18,885 nt of DNA from contig JAJYVJ010000020.1 in assembly GCA_021792045.1 (NCBI GenBank), positions 1 to 18,885 on the forward strand, in the 5' to 3' direction. The stretch comes from Thermoplasmata archaeon. GTDB lineage: Archaea; Thermoplasmatota; Thermoplasmata; Thermoplasmatales; Thermoplasmataceae. The notes beneath the pieces are model-generated. The model was given only the letters and a program-made list of their open reading frames with translations, searched no databases and was not told where the DNA came from. Shown here in pieces: positions 15,771 through 18,885 of this stretch; within the stretch, counting starts at the first letter, position 1; the number at the start of each line of letters is the position of its first letter. The position numbers and the translations under genes are program-made.

Positions 15771-16672
15771 CTCAATCCCATCTCCTTTTTAACGGATTTT
15801 GAAAGCATGTGGGTCAATCTATTTCTAAAGTCTGGTGGCAATACAACTTTATTCTCCTTTTGCGTAGACCCTGAAGGAGATTCTATAAATACCATGAATA
15901 ATTTTCGCCAATTTTTTAGATTCTCCCAGATCAAGTTTGAGAAATCTTCAACGGATAAATCTCCGCGCGCCATTAGTTCTGACAATCGATCTATATTACA
16001 TATAAGACCTTCATTGATCATAATCTCGTAGATTTTAGGATCAGAATTCCCAAATTGTTTTACGAAATCCAAGTACCAATCCATAGACATTATGCAGGAG
16101 CTTAACAGGGTAATCTTGAGATTATATCCAGTAAGATTAGATATCCTTTCAATCTCATTTCCTATGCCCTTTAGAAGGTTGTTGTTAGCAAGATATAGAT
16201 AGTCTTTGGAAGAGCCTAGAAACTCAGACATCCATTTCGACACGTACGCAGTATAGTTCTCATCTGAATTATCTGAGTAATAACTGGCATTTTCTGAGTC
16301 TAGGTGCTGATAACGTCTGAACGCATTCTTGAATCCCACAAACAAATCCCACAGAGATTGAGTACCCTTCGTGTCTTCTACTGATCTTTCTATCAAGGCA
16401 GTCAAAAACTCAACTCCCGGAGTCCTTACTTCACTGATGTATTGACTGTCAATCTTGCCAGAGTTATAAGTTTTGAATTTTGTGTAATCCATACTCATAG
16501 ATCTTATCATAAACCCAACAAGGCCCCAGTCAAGTTCATCCATTATGAAAGAATCAGAAAGTATTCTATTCGAATAAATTGTCGTTAGGAAATAATCATC
16601 ATTTTTGAACAGCCTCTCGGCTTCTTTCAAATGTGCTACTAATATTTTTCTTCTGTCATCATTAGTTAGCAT
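15767..16672 (-). CDS. Hypothetical helical protein, first gene of the SIR2 operon, 301 aa
   Basis: The frame extends to TTG 16699, but ATG 16672 is favoured because a TATA-like TTAATAA lies about 30-36 nt upstream, giving a short leader. The product begins MLTNDDRRKILVAHLKEAERLF. It is predicted all-helical, without membrane segments. The N-terminal stretch (LKEAERLFKNDDYFLTTIYSN) has the look of an alpha-helical repeat or HEPN-like helix pair, but I see no RxxxxH nuclease motif, so no catalytic claim is made. The stop overlaps the next GTG start. A helical repeat-like protein opening a SIR2 operon could be the invader sensor; it is otherwise unrecognised. Confidence 0.75.
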   Translation of the reverse strand: MLTNDDRRKILVAHLKEAERLFKNDDYFLTTIYSNRILSDSFIMDELDWGLVGFMIRSMSMDYTKFKTYNSGKIDSQYISEVRTPGVEFLTALIERSVEDTKGTQSLWDLFVGFKNAFRRYQHLDSENASYYSDNSDENYTAYVSKWMSEFLGSSKDYLYLANNNLLKGIGNEIERISNLTGYNLKITLLSSCIMSMDWYLDFVKQFGNSDPKIYEIMINEGLICNIDRLSELMARGDLSVEDFSNLIWENLKNWRKLFMVFIESPSGSTQKENKVVLPPDFRNRLTHMLSKSVKKEMGLR

Positions 16673-16700
16673 AGGCCCACTATATACAATTACTAACAAC

Positions 16701-16708
16701 TTATTAAT
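16701..16708 (-). promoter_or_regulatory. TATA-like box for the SIR2 operon
   Basis: On the minus strand ATTAATAA lies 29-36 nt upstream of ATG 16672. It would place transcription start a few nt before that ATG and downstream of the alternative TTG 16699. Confidence 0.4.
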
Positions 16709-16907
16709 TTTGCTTGTGTAGCCACGCTTAGTATGATTCTGAGGATTTTAATGCTTCATAAAGAACAATAGATTATCGGTTGGAGTCTTTACTCAATTTG
16801 GAAGAACTTCCGAAATCGCCAAAACTCTCCCAAACCTATCGGGACAGAGTAAAAGTGTATACAAAATTTGCCTGACAGAAGGACTGATTATAGGCTTTAT
16901 TTTCATT

Positions 16908-17164
16908 CCATCACTGACTATGTAAGATTTACCAATTCAATATCATCAAGTGTTACAGCCTATTCTGAAGCGATAGGAAGGCATTCCTGAACAATCATTC
17001 AATCTATCCATCTGTTGCAGTTCCATCAGGCTATTCCATCAATATCCATCGCCCTGTTCCATCACCACTCAAGAACGCCATCGGATATTTCCATCAAACA
17101 ACATCAGAATTTTCATCAGTTCCATCCTTATTCCATCATCTTACTCCATCAGAGATTTACCATC
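16908..17164. repeat. Irregular array of short CCATC (GATGG) units
   Basis: CCATC begins at 16908, 17008, 17023, 17036, 17046, 17059, 17078, 17091, 17122, 17133 and 17146. Weaker CATCA units lie at about 16944, 17102, 17114 and 17161. Many read TTCCATCA. Between 17008 and 17164 the spacing is about 8-19 bp, so it is not a codon-phased repeat and not a CRISPR. On the minus strand the unit reads TGATGGAA. The density of a 5-mer at this level suggests an iteron-like protein binding region. Confidence 0.65.
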
Positions 17165-17430
17165 AGTGGATCGGTTTTGCTTTTGGCCTATTCTTCAGAG
17201 TGTTATCGATCAATCGAATGTCCTACATGTTAATCATGGGAAGTTTCAGGTTTTGGAAAGTCGAAAAGAGAAATGGAACCGCTATCAGATCACTGAGAAA
17301 GCCTTTAAATCCCTACCCCAGAGATATGATCCCTATCAGTTCCATATCTCGCACTGAATGGATTTCTCACCTGAATCTCACCTGCAAAAGTGAGGGTTTT
17401 TTCCCAGAAATACGAGCTCAGCATGAAATC

Positions 17431-18390
17431 TCACTTTCTCCCCCCATCGGCTCCGTCCATTATCTCACTTAACTTTGCGATTTCCTTCACTATTCTATCG
17501 AAGTCATAGCTGAAAAGATAGTAATTGCCTGTAGCAACCATTTGCTCGTCTCCTCTATCTACCTGCCGTATTGTTTGTAATGCCTCCACTAACTTTTTGT
17601 AATGCTTCCTGAAGCTCTTATCTTCGGTGTATTCCGCCTCGTTTACCATTTCAACCTTCTGCCTCTCTGCGATCTCTCCTATCTTTGTGGAGTCAAAACT
17701 ATTGTAACGATCCCAGAGTGATTGGGCAATATCCCGTGCCTTCCGAACCCCATTTAGCACCTTGTAGTTAGTAATGATCTCGCTTCTGTCAGCAAGTTTG
17801 TTGTCTCCTAAGAGTTTGAGAAGGTCAAGGATCTGTTTTAGTGCGTCTATCGGCCGATATGTGCCTATCCTGTACATCTCCCTGTTGTATGCGGAGATTT
17901 CCTCATTCATTGCATTGACTCTTTTGGTCAATTCCTCTTCTTTTTTTGCAAGTTCCTCTGCTTCCTCCGTCCTCTCTGTTACTTCGCTCTTGAGCTTGTT
18001 AAGAGCATTTCTTGAGGCTTCAATCTCCTTCCGAATGTCATGCAACTCAACTTGATCCTTAAGCGATTCTGCAATTTCCTTAACATAAATAGGGCTCTCC
18101 GGATCACACATCTCGGCTATATAGGCTTTGGTTCTATCGTCTGCTTTCCTATATATCCCGTTTGCATAACGGCCTGCTTCCTTGCTATGCCGTATAGATC
18201 TTAGGAATCTGTAAACGGCTTCTGGCTCTATTCCACCTTGCTTAAAATACCAACTCGGTGTATCTTGATCAAGGCCATCTAAATATCCTTTTGCTGCGAC
18301 TCGGATCGCCTCTGTCCTGTTTTCAGGGTTGATTTTCGCAAGGTTCTTTAACGTCTCGTCGTCAAGTTGTGCACTAATCGTCTGGCTCAT
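17431..18390 (-). CDS. RHH-headed coiled-coil protein with CDPESPIY motif, 319 aa
   Basis: ATG 18390 has a TATA-like box at leaderless spacing. Residues 1-37 match a ribbon-helix-helix DNA-binding domain: strand ISAQLD, helix DETLKNLAKI, then NRTEAIRVAAKGYL. A helical segment leads to AEMCDPESPIY (92-102), a coiled coil (about 112-170, KEIEASRNALNKLKSEV) and a helical C-terminus. Segments after the RHH align with the 328-aa protein at 12340-13326. The expected role is binding of specific DNA sites as a dimer or higher oligomer, with the coiled coil giving assembly. A plasmid partition, replication-control or regulator function fits, and the repeat-rich DNA on both sides offers possible binding sites. 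None of this is proven by sequence alone. Confidence 0.75.
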   Translation of the reverse strand: MSQTISAQLDDETLKNLAKINPENRTEAIRVAAKGYLDGLDQDTPSWYFKQGGIEPEAVYRFLRSIRHSKEAGRYANGIYRKADDRTKAYIAEMCDPESPIYVKEIAESLKDQVELHDIRKEIEASRNALNKLKSEVTERTEEAEELAKKEEELTKRVNAMNEEISAYNREMYRIGTYRPIDALKQILDLLKLLGDNKLADRSEIITNYKVLNGVRKARDIAQSLWDRYNSFDSTKIGEIAERQKVEMVNEAEYTEDKSFRKHYKKLVEALQTIRQVDRGDEQMVATGNYYLFSYDFDRIVKEIAKLSEIMDGADGGRK

Positions 18391-18409
18391 TATATATCAA
18401 ATAGGTTTC

Positions 18410-18417
18410 TAAATATA
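18410..18417 (-). promoter_or_regulatory. TATA-like box for the RHH-coiled-coil gene
   Basis: On the minus strand TATATTTA is 20-27 nt upstream of ATG 18390, the spacing of a leaderless archaeal promoter. Confidence 0.45.
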
Positions 18418-18451
18418 ATGTTTATCACTCTCTATATAATGCCAAAAACTC

Positions 18452-18523
18452 TGATCTGATCACAAATCTATGTGGAAAATTGATCTGATCATTTTTGATC
18501 AAAATAATATATAGTCCGGATCA
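18452..18523. repeat. TGATCTGATCA direct repeats and related GATCA elements
   Basis: TGATCTGATCA occurs at 18452-18462 and again at 18481-18491, 29 bp apart. TGATCA follows at 18496-18501 and GGATCACAAA at 18518-18527, which matches the GATCACAAA after the first copy. The cluster lies 60-135 bp upstream of the RHH-protein start and is a plausible binding site set for that protein. Confidence 0.6.
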
Positions 18524-18646
18524 CAAAAACGCAAGAGTCTATTATCAAGATTCTCTTGAAATTTAAAGGCTCTGCGATCAAATTATATAATTTTTGAATT
18601 AAACGTTTTAAGCGAATCCGCCTCTTTATTATATAGTACCATAGCA

Positions 18647-18681
18647 GTGTCTTTTAATGACACACTTTTGTTTACAAAAGT
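18647..18681. repeat. Two adjacent small inverted repeats
   Basis: GTGTC (18647-18651) pairs with GACAC (18659-18663). Directly next to it ACTTTTG (18664-18670) pairs with CAAAAGT (18675-18681) around a 4-nt loop. Both are perfect. Confidence 0.45.
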
Positions 18682-18758
18682 ATAGCAAATATCTTCACAA
18701 TCCTTTAATTTCCTATGCCTGCGTATAATTTCAAAATTTAATTCTCATGTATTTCCAC

Positions 18759-18781
18759 TACACTCTTGTCATAAGAGTGTA
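18759..18781 (-). terminator. Hairpin at the end of the gene entering from the right
   Basis: TACACTCTT (18759-18767) and AAGAGTGTA (18773-18781) form a perfect 9-bp stem with a 5-nt loop. On the minus strand the loop contains the TGA stop (18769-18771) of the frame entering from the right edge. It could mark the 3' end of that transcript; there is no strong T-tract, so an operator is an alternative. Confidence 0.4.
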
Positions 18782-18885
18782 TTGGATAATTTCAATGGTT
18801 CATTGTATATTGGAGGGTCAAACTCTGCATCTTGGAAGAGGGTAGTGAGTCTGTTGTCTTTTAAGGCCTTAAAATTTAACAGGTT
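18769..18885 (-). CDS. C-terminal end of a gene entering from the right edge (partial)
   Basis: The minus strand is open from the right edge for 38 codons to TGA at 18769-18771. The peptide starts NLLNFKALKDNRLTTLF and ends EPLKLSNTLL. It looks protein-like (mixed charge, no low complexity) and a perfect hairpin sits over its stop. It is too short to recognise. It would be the first gene of the all-leftward block on the right side of the window. A chance open frame of this length is possible. Confidence 0.4.
   Translation of the reverse strand, partial: NLLNFKALKDNRLTTLFQDAEFDPPIYNEPLKLSNTLL

Larger units (their letters stand above)
16700..17430. other. 731-bp gene-poor stretch with a CCATC array
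   Basis: No convincing gene is found. It contains the promoter of the SIR2 operon at the left, an irregular array of CCATC units (16908-17164), and 260 bp at the right with scattered CTCAC/GTGAG elements (a 5-bp stem at 17377-17394 followed by six T). Several short open frames cross it on both strands, none with codon use or motifs that persuade me. Confidence 0.55.
18391..18768. other. 378-bp gene-free, repeat-rich stretch
   Basis: No coding frame is supported. It holds the promoter of the RHH-coiled-coil gene, two TGATCTGATCA repeats, further GATCA elements, a TGTGGAAAA element, ATATATAG-type stretches and three small inverted repeats. High AT content and repeat density resemble an origin or a regulatory region. 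Confidence 0.5.

Noticed and set aside
16780..16906. Two opposing short frames: plus 16780-16875 (31 codons) and minus 16793-16906 (37 codons, IISPSVRQILYTLLL)
   Set aside because: Both look somewhat protein-like, but they overlap on opposite strands, so at least one is a shadow. Neither has a supported promoter. One may be a decayed gene; this cannot be decided here.
16908..17164. CCATC array as a CRISPR or as C/D-box guide RNA genes
   Set aside because: Repeats are only 5-8 bp with 8-19 bp irregular spacing, so no CRISPR repeat-spacer structure. On the minus strand TGATG recalls a C box, but there are many more copies than the four boxes of a C/D guide RNA and no paired CTGA at the right distance with terminal stem.
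17015..17472. Overlapping plus-strand frames of 63-90 codons, one containing KEKWNRYQITEKAFKSL
   Set aside because: They run through the CCATC repeats or overlap each other in different frames, lack promoters or ribosome sites, and one overlaps the end of the RHH-coiled-coil gene. The ITEKAFKSL stretch resembles a winged-helix end but is too short to rely on.

Overview
The window looks archaeal, most likely from a Thermoplasmatales-type euryarchaeon. I infer this from AGA/AGG/ATA-rich codon use, TATA-like boxes about 20-35 bp upstream of several starts with almost no leader, frequent TTG/GTG starts, and many ribbon-helix-helix or AbrB type small regulators. No rRNA or tRNA gene was found, so the assignment is an inference from style and not a phylogenetic result.

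Left part (1-4477): an edge fragment and two unrecognised genes lie rightward (1-1383). Two small leftward genes follow: a likely ribbon-helix-helix regulator with a palindrome upstream, and a small membrane protein. A leaderless gene for a GmrSD-like DUF262/DUF1524 protein (2227-3909) comes next, a family of modification-dependent or anti-phage nucleases. The 570 bp after it are a gene graveyard: a truncated AbrB-type gene abuts, on the opposite strand, a C-terminal fragment that resembles the end of the protein encoded at 352-1383.

Middle (4478-11657): a complete type I restriction-modification locus, hsdM-hsdS-hsdR, followed by a membrane-anchored helical protein of unknown function on the same strand. 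HsdS carries a near-perfect 47-bp in-frame direct repeat at the start of each half.

Right part (11721-18885): all genes lie on the minus strand. There is an orphan 164-aa protein, a 328-aa coiled-coil protein, and a tight three-gene operon of two unrecognised helical proteins followed by a SIR2-family protein. A second coiled-coil protein, paralogous to the first but with a ribbon-helix-helix head, comes last, and the end of another gene enters from the right edge. Three long gene-poor stretches in this part hold repeats: TTTCCA-type units and a palindrome (13327-13966), an irregular CCATC array (16908-17164), and TGATC repeats with palindromes (18452-18781).

Taken together this is a defence island: GmrSD-like nuclease, type I R-M and a SIR2 operon. 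It is interleaved with plasmid-like parts (paralogous coiled-coil/RHH proteins beside iteron-like repeats), which suggests an integrated or formerly mobile element. The best candidate for an undescribed system is the SIR2 operon with its two partner genes.
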